Below, piece by piece: positions 32,812 to 43,500 of a DNA stretch of 64,000 nt; the first letter of the stretch is position 1; each line of letters starts with the position of its first letter. Source of the stretch: Phenylobacterium glaciei (lineage in GTDB: Bacteria > Pseudomonadota > Alphaproteobacteria > Caulobacterales > Caulobacteraceae); the NCBI RefSeq assembly GCF_016772415.1, contig NZ_JAGSGD010000001.1:992001-1056000 (forward strand), read 5' to 3'. Below the pieces are notes generated by a model. It saw nothing but the letters and a program-made list of their open reading frames with translations. It made no database searches and had not been told where the DNA came from. Position numbers and translations under genes: made by a program.

Positions 32812-35391
32812 TTAGTACTTGACCGAGACCGTGGCGCCGTAGGTGCGCGGATCGTTGAAGGACCCCGTCACGCTGCTGGACGGCTGGATGTAGCTGCCGC
32901 TGCGGCCGATCAGAAGGTTGCTGTCGAACAGGTTGCGCGCCCAGATGGCCACAGCCAGCCTCGCGCCGCTATCAGCCAGGCCGATATCGCTGATGGAGAT
33001 GCGCGCGTTGTAGATGGCGCCGGCCTCAGTCTTCAGTTGCGGAAGATAGATCGTCTTGCCGCTCGCATCCTTGGTGCCCGTGCTGACATCGCCGGTCGAG
33101 CTGTATTGCCCATCATTCCAGGCCCCGTCGAAGTGGAGGCTGAGGGTGGCGTCGTTGAAGACTTCCCGGCGGTAGTCGATCGCGCCGGTCACTCGGTTTT
33201 CCGGCGTGTAGAGCTGGTGATAGACCGTTGGCGTATTGAGCGCATAGCCGGTCACCACGCCGGCGCTGTTGATCTGCGGGCGCGGGACCGGGTCGGCGAA
33301 GAGCGGCATATCCGTCGAAGCATAGGTATAGCTGCCCGAAATGATCAGGCCCTCGATCGGCGCCAGGTCGAAGTCCACCTCGACGCCCGAGACCTTGCCC
33401 TTGCCGCTCATGTTGTAGGTGTCTTCGATGGTCCGCGTTGACCCGCTGACGACAACCAACTGTCCGGTCTTAGGATCGGTGGTGAAGGTGTTGTAGTTCG
33501 CGGTGATGTTGTAATAGATGTTGTCGTAGTCACCGGTGTAGGCCGCGATGTTCAAACGCGCGCGGTGATCGAAGAACTCGCTCTTCACGCCGGCCTCGAA
33601 CATCGAGATTTCTTCCGGATCGTAGGAAGAATAGGTGATCGAGCGGGAATTGAAGCCGCCAGCTCGATAGCCGGTGCTCCACTTGGCGTAGGCTGATATG
33701 TCCGGCGTGACATCGAAGGCGATATTGACCATCGGATTGACCCGCTGCCAGCTCTGGTTGCGCTTCACCACACCCTGGACATTCGTCAGCTGCCCATTGG
33801 CGTCGGGCAGGAACGGCCGGGCGTTGTTGACCACCAGAAGCTGGCCGTCCTTGGTGTCCTTGCTCCAGCGCAGGCCAGCGGTCAGGCGCACCCGATCCTC
33901 GAGGATCGGCGGCGTCCAGGTGGCCTGGCCGTAGACCCCAAAGCTTTCCGTGGTGTTCTCGCTGGCGCGGTCCACGCCGATGTTCGGGTAGAGGCCTTGC
34001 ACCAGGGTGGTCTGGCCGGGCTGGCCATAGAAGTTGTTATAGTTGGAGGCGCAGGCCGCCGGCGTCGTGAGGCAGGCGTTCGGTCCCAGGACCGAGTTGC
34101 CGAAGGGCGTGTAGACGATCGGGGTGATGCCGGAGGCAATGCCGTTCGTGTCCCAGTGCAGGGTGTTGAAGGCCTGGGCCTGGTCGGCCGTGGTTTCACG
34201 GAAATACAGGCCGCCGACGATGAATTTCAGGCGCTCGACCTGACCTATCGCCTGGAGTTCCTGGCTGTACTGATCCTGCTTGAATTGCGCGATCGACAGT
34301 CGCTCGAAGTTCTGGCCGGCGCCCAGGTTGGCGGTGATCGGGATACCCGTCGTGCCAGGCAACGAATACTGATCCTGGTAGAGGTTGCGATAGGCGGAAA
34401 TCGACTTCAGTTGCAGCCAGGGCAGGACGTCCCACCGCATGTTGAGGCTGTGGCCGTAGGTGTCGCCGAGGCTGGGCTGCAGATACGATCCGATCGGCGC
34501 CACGTCGATCCGGCTGTTTGGGACCACCGAGAGCGGCGAGATCGTCACGTTGTTCGCGGCCTTCACGGTGTAGCCGAAGATCGTCGTGTCTTCCGTGTGG
34601 CTGGTGTCGTAGGCGTAGTCGGCCGTGAAGGTGTCGGTCGGCGCCCAGCGGAGCTGCGCGCGCAGGCCGCGGCGGGACGCCTCGTTCCAGTCGCGCTGGC
34701 CCGCCATGGGGTTCTTCACCCAGCCGTCATGGGACTGGATCATGGCGTCCAGCTTGAAGGAGATATCGCGGTATTCCGGCAGGTTCAGGTGGAACTGGCT
34801 TTCATAGCTGCCGTAGTTGCCGAGGCCGGCCAGCATCTCCATGCCGAACTTGCCGGTCGGCTTCTTGGTGGTGATGTTCAGCGCCCCGCCTTCGGTGTTG
34901 CGACCGAAAAGCGTGCCCTGCGGCCCCTTCAGGACCTCGATGGCCTGCAGGTCGTAGAGGCCTGCGTCGAGGCCCTGCGGGCGGCCGAGATAAACGCCGT
35001 CGAGATAGACCCCGATGCCCGATTCACCGGCGGGCTGGTTGGTGTCCGACATGATGCCGACGCCGCGGATGTTCAGGATCACGTTGAACGGGCGGCTGGC
35101 GAAGGGCGTCACGGTCAAGCCCGGCGCCGCGCCATCATTGAGGTCGGTCAACGAATAGATGTGGCGGTCTTCGATAGCCTTGGCGGACACGACCGAGACC
35201 GAGATCGGCGTCTTCTGGAGGTTGGTCTCGCGCCGCTCGGCGGTGACCACCACCTCCGACAGCCCGATCGCCCCCTCGGCGTCGGCCGCTTCCGCCGCCC
35301 AGGCGGACGAAGCGCCTCCCAAGGCCATGATGAGAACTGATAGCGCCGCGCCACAAAGCGCGGTCTGGCGATGACTGTGCCGAGATTTCAT
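32812..35391 (-). CDS. TonB-dependent receptor
   Basis: An 859-residue outer-membrane receptor. A signal peptide (about residues 1-33, ending SSAWA) leads to the TonB-box region EVVVTAERRETNLQKTPISVSVV. The plug domain includes VILNIRGVGI, GVYLDGVYLGRPQG and LKGPQGTLFGRNTEGGALNI. The barrel has alternating strands and ends FNDPRTYGATVSVKY with the aromatic C-terminus typical of these receptors. The plug resembles the Caulobacter/Sphingomonas iron-, vitamin- and carbohydrate-associated receptors; no substrate can be given. It is convergent with the phn locus and has its own terminator. No FecIR pair is adjacent. Confidence 0.93.
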   Translation of the reverse strand: MKSRHSHRQTALCGAALSVLIMALGGASSAWAAEAADAEGAIGLSEVVVTAERRETNLQKTPISVSVVSAKAIEDRHIYSLTDLNDGAAPGLTVTPFASRPFNVILNIRGVGIMSDTNQPAGESGIGVYLDGVYLGRPQGLDAGLYDLQAIEVLKGPQGTLFGRNTEGGALNITTKKPTGKFGMEMLAGLGNYGSYESQFHLNLPEYRDISFKLDAMIQSHDGWVKNPMAGQRDWNEASRRGLRAQLRWAPTDTFTADYAYDTSHTEDTTIFGYTVKAANNVTISPLSVVPNSRIDVAPIGSYLQPSLGDTYGHSLNMRWDVLPWLQLKSISAYRNLYQDQYSLPGTTGIPITANLGAGQNFERLSIAQFKQDQYSQELQAIGQVERLKFIVGGLYFRETTADQAQAFNTLHWDTNGIASGITPIVYTPFGNSVLGPNACLTTPAACASNYNNFYGQPGQTTLVQGLYPNIGVDRASENTTESFGVYGQATWTPPILEDRVRLTAGLRWSKDTKDGQLLVVNNARPFLPDANGQLTNVQGVVKRNQSWQRVNPMVNIAFDVTPDISAYAKWSTGYRAGGFNSRSITYSSYDPEEISMFEAGVKSEFFDHRARLNIAAYTGDYDNIYYNITANYNTFTTDPKTGQLVVVSGSTRTIEDTYNMSGKGKVSGVEVDFDLAPIEGLIISGSYTYASTDMPLFADPVPRPQINSAGVVTGYALNTPTVYHQLYTPENRVTGAIDYRREVFNDATLSLHFDGAWNDGQYSSTGDVSTGTKDASGKTIYLPQLKTEAGAIYNARISISDIGLADSGARLAVAIWARNLFDSNLLIGRSGSYIQPSSSVTGSFNDPRTYGATVSVKY

Positions 35392-35509
35392 GATGACCCC
35401 TCCGGTGAGGGAGGCAGGTCTAGGGAGCTCGCGATTCGGTTAGGTCACGCTGGTGAGAAACATTGGTGATCGTCCCGCAACTTGTCGAAAGGCGGGCGCT
35501 GGCGTGGCG

Positions 35510-35580
35510 CTCTGACTGTCTGGCGGTGGGGGCAGTCGGAGGTCGACCCGTCTCCACAATGAACGGGTATCGACGATCAG
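35510..35580 (+). repeat. Dispersed repeat, copy 2
   Basis: It has the core CTCTGACTGTCTGGCGGTGG followed by CAGTCGGAGGTCGACC, and then CAATGAACGGGTATCGACGA. The latter two blocks recur in the copy at 36175. It ends over the stop codon of the minus-strand gene at 35577. Confidence 0.6.
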
Positions 35581-35900
35581 AAGGGAAACGGAGCCCTGTC
35601 GAGCACTGCCTGGGGGGCCGGGATAGAGAGGCTGCCACCGAACTGCCCGTACACTCCCAGCTCGCCATTCTTGTAGAGGTCTGATCCGTAGAGGTAGGCG
35701 GACAGCGTCTTCACTCCGAGCGTGAGCGCCTGCAGGCTGGAGACGCCATATATCTTGCGCTCCACATCCAGGGGTTCGCTGATCTCAAACCTGCAGGACC
35801 ATGTCCCGTGCTCTTCGTCCCACTCGGGGGCGAACAGCCGAACGCTCACCTTCTCGGCGGTGTAGGACAGATCCAGGTCTACCGCCGCGATTTCCGTCAT
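35577..35900 (-). CDS. Hypothetical protein, 107 aa
   Basis: A small acidic soluble protein without signal peptide. Recognisable segments are DLDLSYTAEKVSVRLFAPEWDEEHGTW, SCRFEISEPL and IYGVSSLQALTLGVKTLSAYLYGSDLY. The last is like small alpha/beta proteins of unknown function (DUF6968-like, a memory-based suggestion). Base composition and codon use fit the host. It is flanked by two repeat copies. It could be an orphan immunity-type protein, but nothing in the sequence proves this. Confidence 0.65.
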   Translation of the reverse strand: MTEIAAVDLDLSYTAEKVSVRLFAPEWDEEHGTWSCRFEISEPLDVERKIYGVSSLQALTLGVKTLSAYLYGSDLYKNGELGVYGQFGGSLSIPAPQAVLDRAPFPF

Positions 35901-36174
35901 CTGTTACCGTCTGTCGTGGGTCTGAAGAGGCGGCCATCCGACCTCGCCATCCGAAGCAATGCAATGGGCTTCCCGCGCAGACGCGCTCTCGAAGCAGACT
36001 GACTTCAAGGCGTCGCCAGGTTCCCGGCTGCGTATTCGCGAGTCGTTCATGTTCTGCTGGCCCACCAAAAGGCCGATATCAGGCGCCACCACGCGCCAGT
36101 TCAGGCGCGCGGACCTCCGGAATCGTCAGTAATAGCTGGGACATTCCCGCGGGTTGGGAATTGGGATCGCCCAC
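35901..36174. other. Intergenic, no gene seen
   Basis: Open frames here are short and do not look coding. The region leads into the third repeat copy. Confidence 0.35.
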
Positions 36175-36255
36175 AGAGCCAAGTCGCCCCGACTGTCTGG
36201 CGGCGGGCGCATTCGGAGGTCGACCGATCTCCGCAATAAGCAGGTATCGACGAAG
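36175..36255 (+). repeat. Dispersed repeat, copy 3
   Basis: It shares AGAGCCAAGT with copy 1, the GACTGTCTGGCGG core with copies 1 and 2, and TCGGAGGTCGACC with the CAATAA.CAGGTATCGACGA tail of copy 2. The 12-mer CTGACTGTCTGG also occurs alone at about 37014. Confidence 0.6.
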
Positions 36256-36350
36256 CTTTCATCAGACTTGCGCGTTCGGGGCCTGGGCGAGCGAGTGGGC
36301 GGGCTTCACAGAATTTGCTCTGTCCCAAAGCAACACTTGAGGGAGCATTC

Positions 36351-36965
36351 ATGACCAAACGAGCGAGCCAGACCAAGCAGATGGAGGCTGAGGTAAAGGC
36401 AGCGGCGATTGGACAAGCGCGATCTATCGCGCCGGAAGTGCCGGCTCGTATTGGCTCGACGCCCGCCACAAAGTTTCGTGGAAATCCCGCAATATTTGGG
36501 CGATTGGTCGAAGACCACGACAAGCATCGCGCTCTGCTGGCGATGATCGATGCGACCAGCCCACACGATGACGCGCGAAAAACCCTGTTCGACGAATTCG
36601 TGCGCGACGTACACGGCCATGCCGCGGCGGAGGAGCAAGCGCTATGGTCGACCGTGATGCGTAACCCCGACACGACTGAGTTCGCGCGTCACGCCGTAGG
36701 CGACCATCATAAGCTGGACAAGCTGATGGCCGATGCGGCCGCGCGGGACATCAGCGCGCCAGGGTGGCTGACCCACTTCGCTGTGCTTAAAGACGATTAC
36801 CTTGAGCACATTCTCGAGGAAGAGACCGAGCAGTTTGTCGAGGCGGAGAAGACTCTGTCCGAGCAGGATCAGCGCTACATGCGCAAGGTGTTCAATCGCC
36901 GGAAGACGGCCGAAAAGGCGGCCGCCGTGATCGAGAAGAAAATCGCCCTGAAGCCGATCGCATAG
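36351..36965 (+). CDS. Hemerythrin HHE-domain protein
   Basis: A 204-residue protein with a single hemerythrin-like four-helix domain. Likely diiron ligands are seen as H in VEDHDKH, VHGHAAAEEQ, VGDHHKLDKL and DYLEHILEEETEQF. The first 50 residues are Lys/Ala-rich and the last 30 basic (FNRRKTAEKAAAVIEKK), perhaps for DNA or membrane contact. Such proteins bind oxygen, nitric oxide or iron, and are common in stress islands. It starts at ATG 36351 following GAGGGAG. Confidence 0.87.
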   Translation: MTKRASQTKQMEAEVKAAAIGQARSIAPEVPARIGSTPATKFRGNPAIFGRLVEDHDKHRALLAMIDATSPHDDARKTLFDEFVRDVHGHAAAEEQALWSTVMRNPDTTEFARHAVGDHHKLDKLMADAAARDISAPGWLTHFAVLKDDYLEHILEEETEQFVEAEKTLSEQDQRYMRKVFNRRKTAEKAAAVIEKKIALKPIA

Positions 36966-37088
36966 TATCGGCGCTCCCTTGCGCGCGGCATCGACCAACC
37001 GCCTCGACTTGCCCTGACTGTCTGGAAGGAAGGCGGACTTGTCTTCGCTTGAAAGGTTCCAGGCCGCGACTACGCCCATCAAAAACGA
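36966..37088. other. Intergenic, with an isolated repeat core
   Basis: It contains CTGACTGTCTGG at 37014-37025, the repeat core without its flanks. No gene is recognised. Confidence 0.3.
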
Positions 37089-37114
37089 CCCCCCGCACGG
37101 GCTTGAACGGGGGG
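37089..37114 (-). terminator. Terminator-like hairpin on the minus strand
   Basis: On the minus strand a 7-bp C/G stem, extendable to 9 bp with flanking bases, has a 12-nt loop and is followed by CGTTTTTG. It looks like a good intrinsic terminator. No gene upstream on that strand (37115-37290) is convincing, so it may end a small RNA. Confidence 0.45.
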
Positions 37115-37296
37115 CCGATACAACGCGCGCCGGGGCAATCAGCGCAGCAGTTTAACTCCAACTGAGTCGTGGCGTTCCTGTGTCGAAAAGTCGACGCACA
37201 TCCTAAGGGCCCGCGTGGCGAGCTGCAATCGACGGGTCGGTCAGCCTCGTGGCTGCTGATCGACATTTCGCCAAGACCGAACTAAATGGAACTTAG

Positions 37297-37665
37297 ATGC
37301 GCTCTCTTCTCGCCCTTCTGGCCGTCGTGGGTCTGCTGTTTACCCCGATGGCGGCTGCGGCCGCCCAGGAGCGCTGCTCTCACGCCGGCTCAGAGATGGC
37401 TGGCATGGAGATGCCCATGGCTCAGGGAGCGGACGACGCGAAAGCCGCCCCCGATCCCTGCTGCGATCACGGCGACAAGGCCCCTCAATCGAACAAGGCC
37501 TGCGCCCAGGCCTGCGCCACCTTGTGTGGCCTGGTAGCGCCCCTCCCGCTCTCGAGCGAATGGAGCGTCCACCCGGCTTCCGTGCGCCTGGTTGCGGCGA
37601 CGACATTGCCGCTGGACGCGCTCGCGCCACCTCGAGCGGAACGACCACCTAGAAGCATTGTCTGA
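37297..37665 (+). CDS. Exported Cys/Met/His-rich protein of the copper operon
   Basis: A 122-residue protein with a signal peptide (MRSLLALLAVVGLLFTPMAAAAA). The mature part has candidate copper ligands: CSHAG, EMAGMEMPM, CCDHGD, and CAQACATLCG. The end is Pro/Arg-rich. No family is certain. Its position before the TolC-CusB-CusA-CusF genes, 115 bp ahead, and the soft thiol/thioether residues point to periplasmic metal binding. ATG 37297 follows GGAAC; another frame's ATG at 37286 is ignored. Confidence 0.7.
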   Translation: MRSLLALLAVVGLLFTPMAAAAAQERCSHAGSEMAGMEMPMAQGADDAKAAPDPCCDHGDKAPQSNKACAQACATLCGLVAPLPLSSEWSVHPASVRLVAATTLPLDALAPPRAERPPRSIV

Positions 37666-37780
37666 ATTGGCCCGCGTTCGCGCGGGACGCCCCTGACCAG
37701 CCTGACCGTGCGCGTGAGCGCACGCGGTCGCTGATCATCGGGCTCAGGGTCGTCATCCCCTTCCCATTCAGGACGAAGCA

Positions 37781-39028
37781 ATGGTCCTTTCCAAGATCGC
37801 CGCCGCCAGCTTGTCCGCGGTCGGCGCACTCGCCGCCAGCTCGGTGAGTCACGCCGCGCCTCTTACCTATGCCGCCGCTTTAGCGGCCGCCGAGACGTCC
37901 TCCCCAAACCTGCAAGCGCGTTCGCTGCAGATGGACGGCGCCCGCGCCGCTGCGCGTGCGGCGGGTTCGCTGCCGGATCCCAAGTTGGCGTTGGGTCTCG
38001 ACAACTTTCCGATCTCAGGCCCGCCCGCCGGTCGCTTCAACGGCGACAGCATGACCATGGCGAGAATTGGCATCATTCAAGACATGCCGAATGGCGCGAA
38101 GCGGTCCGCCGAACGCGCCAAGGCGCAAAGCGGGATAGCGGCTGCCGTCGCCGCCGAGCGTCTGAGCCTCCGCGAGGTTCATGTGGGCGCGGCGGTGGCG
38201 TGGATCGATATGAACTACGCCAAGGCCCGTCTGAAAGCCCTCGATGATCTCATGGCCGGCCTAGCTCCCCTCTGGAGGGCGACACCGTCCGCCATCGCCT
38301 CCGGTGAGGCGCGACCCGCTCAGTCCCTTGAGGCGCAACAGATGCGAGCGGACCTGGAAGATCGCCGAAGCGAACTGGTCGCCATAGTTGGCCGATCCCG
38401 CGCCGAGCTTATCCGCTGGACGGGCGACCCCGACGCCGACGTCGCCGGTCCCGCCCCAAGCTTCGAGGTGGACCCCGGTGCGCTGAGAGCGGGGATTGAG
38501 CGCAACCCTCGACTTGGTGCGCAGGACGCGATGACCCGCCAGGCCGAGACTGATGTCGAACTCGCCCAAGCGGGCAAGCGACCCGACTGGAGCTGGGAAC
38601 TCGCCTATCAACGGCGCGATCCGATGTTCGGTGACATGGTGTCGGCGGGGGTGACGATCAGCCTGCCAATCTTCGCCTCTCGGCGTCAGGATCCAATCCT
38701 TGCGAGCAAGGTGGCCGCGGCAGGCCAAGCCCGCGCCGAGCGCGAGGCTTCGCGGCGCGAGATCGTCGCGCAGCTCGAAGCGGGCCTTGCCGATCACCTG
38801 ATGCATCACGATCAATGGCGACGATCCTTCGACGTGCTCGTCCCCTTGGCCAAGCAGCGCGCCGACCTGGAAACCGCCAGCTACGGCGCCGGTCGAGCCG
38901 GCCTGACCGATGTCGTGCAGGCCTTCACCCAGCTGGCGAACGCCCAGCTCACCCTTTTGGATCGTGAGGCGGCTGTCGCGACGGACGCGGCTCGCCTGGG
39001 CCTCTTGTATGGGAGCGACGATCAATGA
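37781..39028 (+). CDS. cusC: Outer-membrane efflux protein of the Cus system (TolC family)
   Basis: A 415-residue TolC/CzcC-like outer-membrane channel. A signal peptide (to SHA near 26) is followed by two repeats of long coiled-coil helices (SPNLQARSLQMDGARAAARA, SVRAGIERNPRL-like spacing near 235, and TDVVQAFTQLANAQLTLLDREAAV) and barrel strands (DPKLALGLDNFPISG). It is coupled to the adaptor by an ATGA overlap and would form the exit duct for copper or silver. The metal specificity comes from the downstream CusBAF, not this gene. Confidence 0.88.
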   Translation: MVLSKIAAASLSAVGALAASSVSHAAPLTYAAALAAAETSSPNLQARSLQMDGARAAARAAGSLPDPKLALGLDNFPISGPPAGRFNGDSMTMARIGIIQDMPNGAKRSAERAKAQSGIAAAVAAERLSLREVHVGAAVAWIDMNYAKARLKALDDLMAGLAPLWRATPSAIASGEARPAQSLEAQQMRADLEDRRSELVAIVGRSRAELIRWTGDPDADVAGPAPSFEVDPGALRAGIERNPRLGAQDAMTRQAETDVELAQAGKRPDWSWELAYQRRDPMFGDMVSAGVTISLPIFASRRQDPILASKVAAAGQARAEREASRREIVAQLEAGLADHLMHHDQWRRSFDVLVPLAKQRADLETASYGAGRAGLTDVVQAFTQLANAQLTLLDREAAVATDAARLGLLYGSDDQ

Positions 39029-40506
39029 CCGCTCGGTCGTCATTGAAGACCCGCCTTGCCGTGGGCGGCGTCGTGATCGCCGCCCTTGCAGCCGGCGGAG
39101 GATTTGGACTTGCGAAGCTTGGTCCAGATAGGCCCGCGGTCAGCGAGTCCGCAGATCGCCACGTTCTCTACTGGTACGATCCGATGGTTCCGGCCCAGCA
39201 CTTTGACAAGCCGGGCAAGTCGCCATTCATGGATATGCAGCTCGTGCCGAAATACGCCGGGGCAAGGGCGGAGGCGAACGGCGCGGGCGTCGTGATCGAT
39301 CCAGCGAGGACCCAGAACCTGGGTGTGCGCTTGGTGAGCGTCGAGCGGGGAACCCTTTCCACTGACGCGACCGTCGCGGGGTCCCTGGCGTTCAACGAGC
39401 GTGACGTCGCCATCGTTCAGGCCAAGGCCGCCGGCTTCGTGCAGCGGACCTATGGTCGCGCTCCAGGTGACATCCTCGCCGCTGGCGCGCCTCTCGCCGA
39501 CATCCTGGTCCCTGAATGGGGCGGCGCGCAGAATGAGTTCCTGGCTGTCCGGCGTACGGGTGACGCCGCGCTGACCTCCGCGGCCCGGCAAAGACTGCTG
39601 TTGCTGGGCATGTCGCCGGCGACGGTGGCGCAGATCGAACGCTCTGGCCGGCCGCAGACAGTCGTGACGGTGACCACACCGACGGGGGGAGTGATCAAGA
39701 CCCTCAACGTCCGAAACGGCATGACCGTGTCCGCAGGCCAGACCCTGGCCGAAGTGAACGGCCTCTCCCGCGTCTGGCTTAACGCCGCCATGCCCGAGGC
39801 GCTCGCCGCGCAGGTTCGGCTGGGACAGAGCGTGACAGCCACTCTGTCAGCCTTCGCTGGGGAGACCTTCTCCGGCCGCGTCTCTTCCATCCTGCCGCAG
39901 GCCAACGCCGAGAGCCGCACCCTTACGGTTCGGGTGGAGTTGCCCAATCCCGGCGGGCGGCTCCGCCCGGGCATGTTCGCCACTGTGCAGCTTGGCGGCC
40001 CTGATCGACCCGCGCTCCTTGTGTCGTCCGAGGCAGTCATCCGGACCGGTCGGCGCACCCTGGTCATGATCGCGCAGGCCGGTGGTCGTTACCTCCCCGC
40101 TGAGATCCGTATCGGCCGTGAGGCCGGCGGCAGGACGGAGGTGCTTGGCGGTCTCTCCGAGGGCGAAAAGGTGGTCGCCTCCGGACAGTTCCTGATCGAC
40201 TCCGAGGCCAGCCTGTCTGGCCTGCAACCCCGCGTGATGGGCGTAGAAAAGCCGGCGCAAGCTAGGCCGCCAGTCGCGGCGACCTACGAGACGGTTGGAC
40301 GGATTGAGCAGGTGGCCAGCGACAAGGTGACCCTCTCGCACCAGCCGGTTCCCGCCCTGCAGTGGCCGGCTATGACCATGACCTTCCGGGTGGAGAACCC
40401 AAGCCTGGTGCGAGGCTACAAGGTCGGAGACCAGGTCCGCTTTGGCTTCGAACAGACCCCCACGGGTCCGACCCTGCGCCGCGTCAGCCGGGCGGGTGAC
40501 CAATGA
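39025..40506 (+). CDS. cusB: Periplasmic adaptor CusB with a C-terminal CusF domain
   Basis: A 493-residue membrane-fusion protein. It has an N-terminal anchor (residues 10-30), a heavy-metal-binding domain at 49-77 (YWYDPM, then MDMQLVPKY), and hairpin and lipoyl segments ([27 protein letters not shown]). After residue about 415 a CusF-like domain contains [10 protein letters not shown], the W/M/M copper site. Such a fusion would keep a metal chaperone on the pump. It overlaps cusC and cusA by 4 bp each. Confidence 0.92.
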   Translation: MTARSSLKTRLAVGGVVIAALAAGGGFGLAKLGPDRPAVSESADRHVLYWYDPMVPAQHFDKPGKSPFMDMQLVPKYAGARAEANGAGVVIDPARTQNLGVRLVSVERGTLSTDATVAGSLAFNERDVAIVQAKAAGFVQRTYGRAPGDILAAGAPLADILVPEWGGAQNEFLAVRRTGDAALTSAARQRLLLLGMSPATVAQIERSGRPQTVVTVTTPTGGVIKTLNVRNGMTVSAGQTLAEVNGLSRVWLNAAMPEALAAQVRLGQSVTATLSAFAGETFSGRVSSILPQANAESRTLTVRVELPNPGGRLRPGMFATVQLGGPDRPALLVSSEAVIRTGRRTLVMIAQAGGRYLPAEIRIGREAGGRTEVLGGLSEGEKVVASGQFLIDSEASLSGLQPRVMGVEKPAQARPPVAATYETVGRIEQVASDKVTLSHQPVPALQWPAMTMTFRVENPSLVRGYKVGDQVRFGFEQTPTGPTLRRVSRAGDQ

Positions 40507-43500
40507 TCGCCGCCCTCATCCGCGCGTCCGTGCGAGCGCGCTTCTTTGTCCTGCTCGCCACCCTCGGCCTGGTCGCCATCGGCGTGTGGGCGGTGCGATC
40601 AACGCCGGTCGATGCGTTGCCCGACCTCTCCGACGTCCAGGTGATCATCCGCACCTCCTACCCTGGCCAAGCCCCGCAGATCGTCGAGAACCAAGTCACC
40701 TATCCCCTGACCACCACCATGCTCTCTGTGCCGGGGGCCAAGACGGTGCGCGGCTATTCCTTCTTCGGCGACAGCTTCGTCTATGTGCTGTTTGAGGACG
40801 GCACGGACCTCTATTGGGCCCGGTCGCGGGTGCTGGAATACCTAAACCAAGTCCAGAGCCGCCTGCCGGCCTCAGCCAGGCCAGCGCTCGGACCCGATGC
40901 CACCGGCGTCGGCTGGATCTACGAGTACGCCCTGATCGACAAGACCGGCCGCCATGATCTTTCCCAGCTCCGGGGTCTGCAGGACTGGTTCCTGCGTTAT
41001 GAACTGAAGATCCTTCCGGGCGTGGCCGAGGTCGCAAGCATCGGCGGCATGGTCCGTCAGTATCAGGTGGTCCTCGACCCCGGGAAGCTCGCCGGTTACG
41101 GCGTCACCCACAGTCAGGCGGTGGACGCCATTCAGCGCGCCAACCAGGAAGCCGGCGGCTCGGTGCTGGAAATGGGCGAGGCCGAGTACATGGTCCGGGC
41201 TTCCGGTTACCTGCGGACCCTCGATGACTTTCGCGCCATCCCCTTGCGGACCGCCGCGGGCGGCATCGCGATCACGCTTGGCGACGTGGCCACCCTGCAG
41301 GTCGGTCCGGAGATGCGCCGTGGCGTCGCCGAGCTGAACGGTCAGGGCGAGGTCGCTGGCGGCGTGGTGATCCTGCGCTCGGGCAAGAACGCCCGCGAGA
41401 CCATCGCGGCCGTCAAGGACAAGCTCCAGGAGCTGAAGCGAAGCCTGCCGGCCGGTGTCGAAGTCGTCACCACCTACGACCGGTCGCAACTGATCGACCG
41501 GGCGATCGAGAACCTCACCAGCAAACTGGCCGAGGAATTTGTCGTGGTGGCGCTCGTCTGCGCTCTTTTCCTTTGGCATATGCGCTCCGCCCTCGTGGTC
41601 ATCCTGACCCTCCCACTCGGCGTGCTCTTCGCCTTCGTTGTCATGCGGATCCAGGGCGTCAACGCCAACATCATGTCCCTGGGCGGCATCGCGATCGCCA
41701 TTGGCGCCATGGTCGACGCCGCCGTGGTGATGATCGAAAACGCGCACAAGCATCTCGAGCGCTGGGAGCATGAGAACCCGGGTCAGAAGATGACCGACCA
41801 AGAGCGCTGGAGGATCGTCACGGAAGCCGCTGTGGAGGTCGGTCCCGCCCTGTTCCTGAGTCTGGTGATCATCACACTGTCCTTCGTGCCGGTCTTCGCC
41901 CTCCAGGCCCAGGAGGGTCGTCTGTTCGCGCCGCTGGCCTTCACCAAGAGCTACGCCATGGCGGGCGCGGCCATCCTGTCCGTCACCCTGGCCCCGGTCT
42001 TGATGGGCTATCTTATCCGCGGCCGGATCCCGGCGGAGAACGCCAATCCGGTGAACCGCTGGCTGACGGCCCTCTACAAGCCGGCGCTCGACTGGGTGAT
42101 GCGTCGCCCGAAGACCACCCTCCTGGTCGCCCTCCTGGCCTTCGCCACCACAGCCTGGCCGCTCAGCCAGCTGGGAGGCGAGTTCATCCCGCACATGGAC
42201 GAAGGCGACCTGCTCTACATGCCGTCCGCCTTGCCCGGGATTTCCGCTGCGAAGGCCTCGGAATTGCTGCAGCAGACCGACCGGCTGATCATGACCGTCC
42301 CGGAGGTCAAGACCGTGTTCGGAAAGGCGGGGCGCGCGGAGACGGCCACCGATCCGGCCCCGCTCGAGATGTTCGAGACCACAATCCAGTTCAAGCCGCG
42401 CGAGCAGTGGCGCGCCGGAATGACCCCCGACAAGCTGGTCGATGAACTTGATCGGGCGGTCAAGGTCCCCGGCCTGGCCAATGTCTGGGTGCCCCCGATC
42501 CGGAACCGCATCGACATGCTGGCCACCGGCATCAAGAGTCCGATCGGCGTGAAGGTGTCAGGCGCCAACCTCGCGGATCTCGATCGCGTGGCCGCCGCCA
42601 TCGAAGCTGTCGCCAAGACCACGCCAGGGGTCAGTTCGGCCCTGGCTGAGCGGCTGACCGGCGGTCGCTATGTCGATGTCGACATCGACCGCGCCGCGGC
42701 CGGACGCTTCGGCCTCAACATCGCCGACGTCCAGGCGATCATCTCTGGGGCCGTGGGCGGCCAGACGGTCGGGGAGACGGTGGAGGGCGTCGCCCGCTAC
42801 CCCATCAGCGTCCGTTATCCGCGTGAACTCCGCGACAGTCTTGAGGGACTGCGCACCCTCCCGATCCTGACCCCGGGCGGCCAGCAGATCACGTTGGGCA
42901 CGGTGGCCAACGTCCAGATCGTCGATGGACCGCCGATGCTCAAGACGGAGAGTGCTCGGCCTTCGACCTGGGTCTATGTTGACGTGCGAGGGCGAGATCT
43001 CACGGCGGTGGTCAAGGATCTGCAGCATGCGGTCGCTCAGAAGGTGAGGCTCCCCCCAGGCGTGTCGGTCGCCTATTCAGGCCAGTTCGAATACCTCCAG
43101 CGCGCCGCCGAGCGGCTCAAGCTGGTTGTTCCGGCGACTCTGCTGATCATCTTCGTCCTGCTCTATGTCACGTTCGGCCGGTTCGATGAGGCCGCCTTGA
43201 TCATGGCGACCTTGCCCTTCGCCCTGACCGGCGGGATCTGGACTCTCTACGTGCTGGGCTTCCACCAGTCCGTCGCGACCGGCGTGGGCTTCATCGCCCT
43301 GGCCGGCGTGTCGGCGGAGTTCGGTGTGGTGATGTTGATCTACCTCAAGCACGCGCTCGCCGAACGCGGGCCAAGCCCTAGCCAGGAGGACGTGGAAGCC
43401 GCGGTGCGCCAAGGCGCTCTCCTGCGCGTGAGACCAAAGGCCATGACCGTGGCGGTCATCCTGGCCGGCTTGGCCCCCATCCTTGTGGGGCATGGCGCGG

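Noticed and set aside
36101..36673. 190-residue minus-strand frame
   Set aside because: Most of it is antisense to the hemerythrin gene and the rest covers a repeat copy; no family features.
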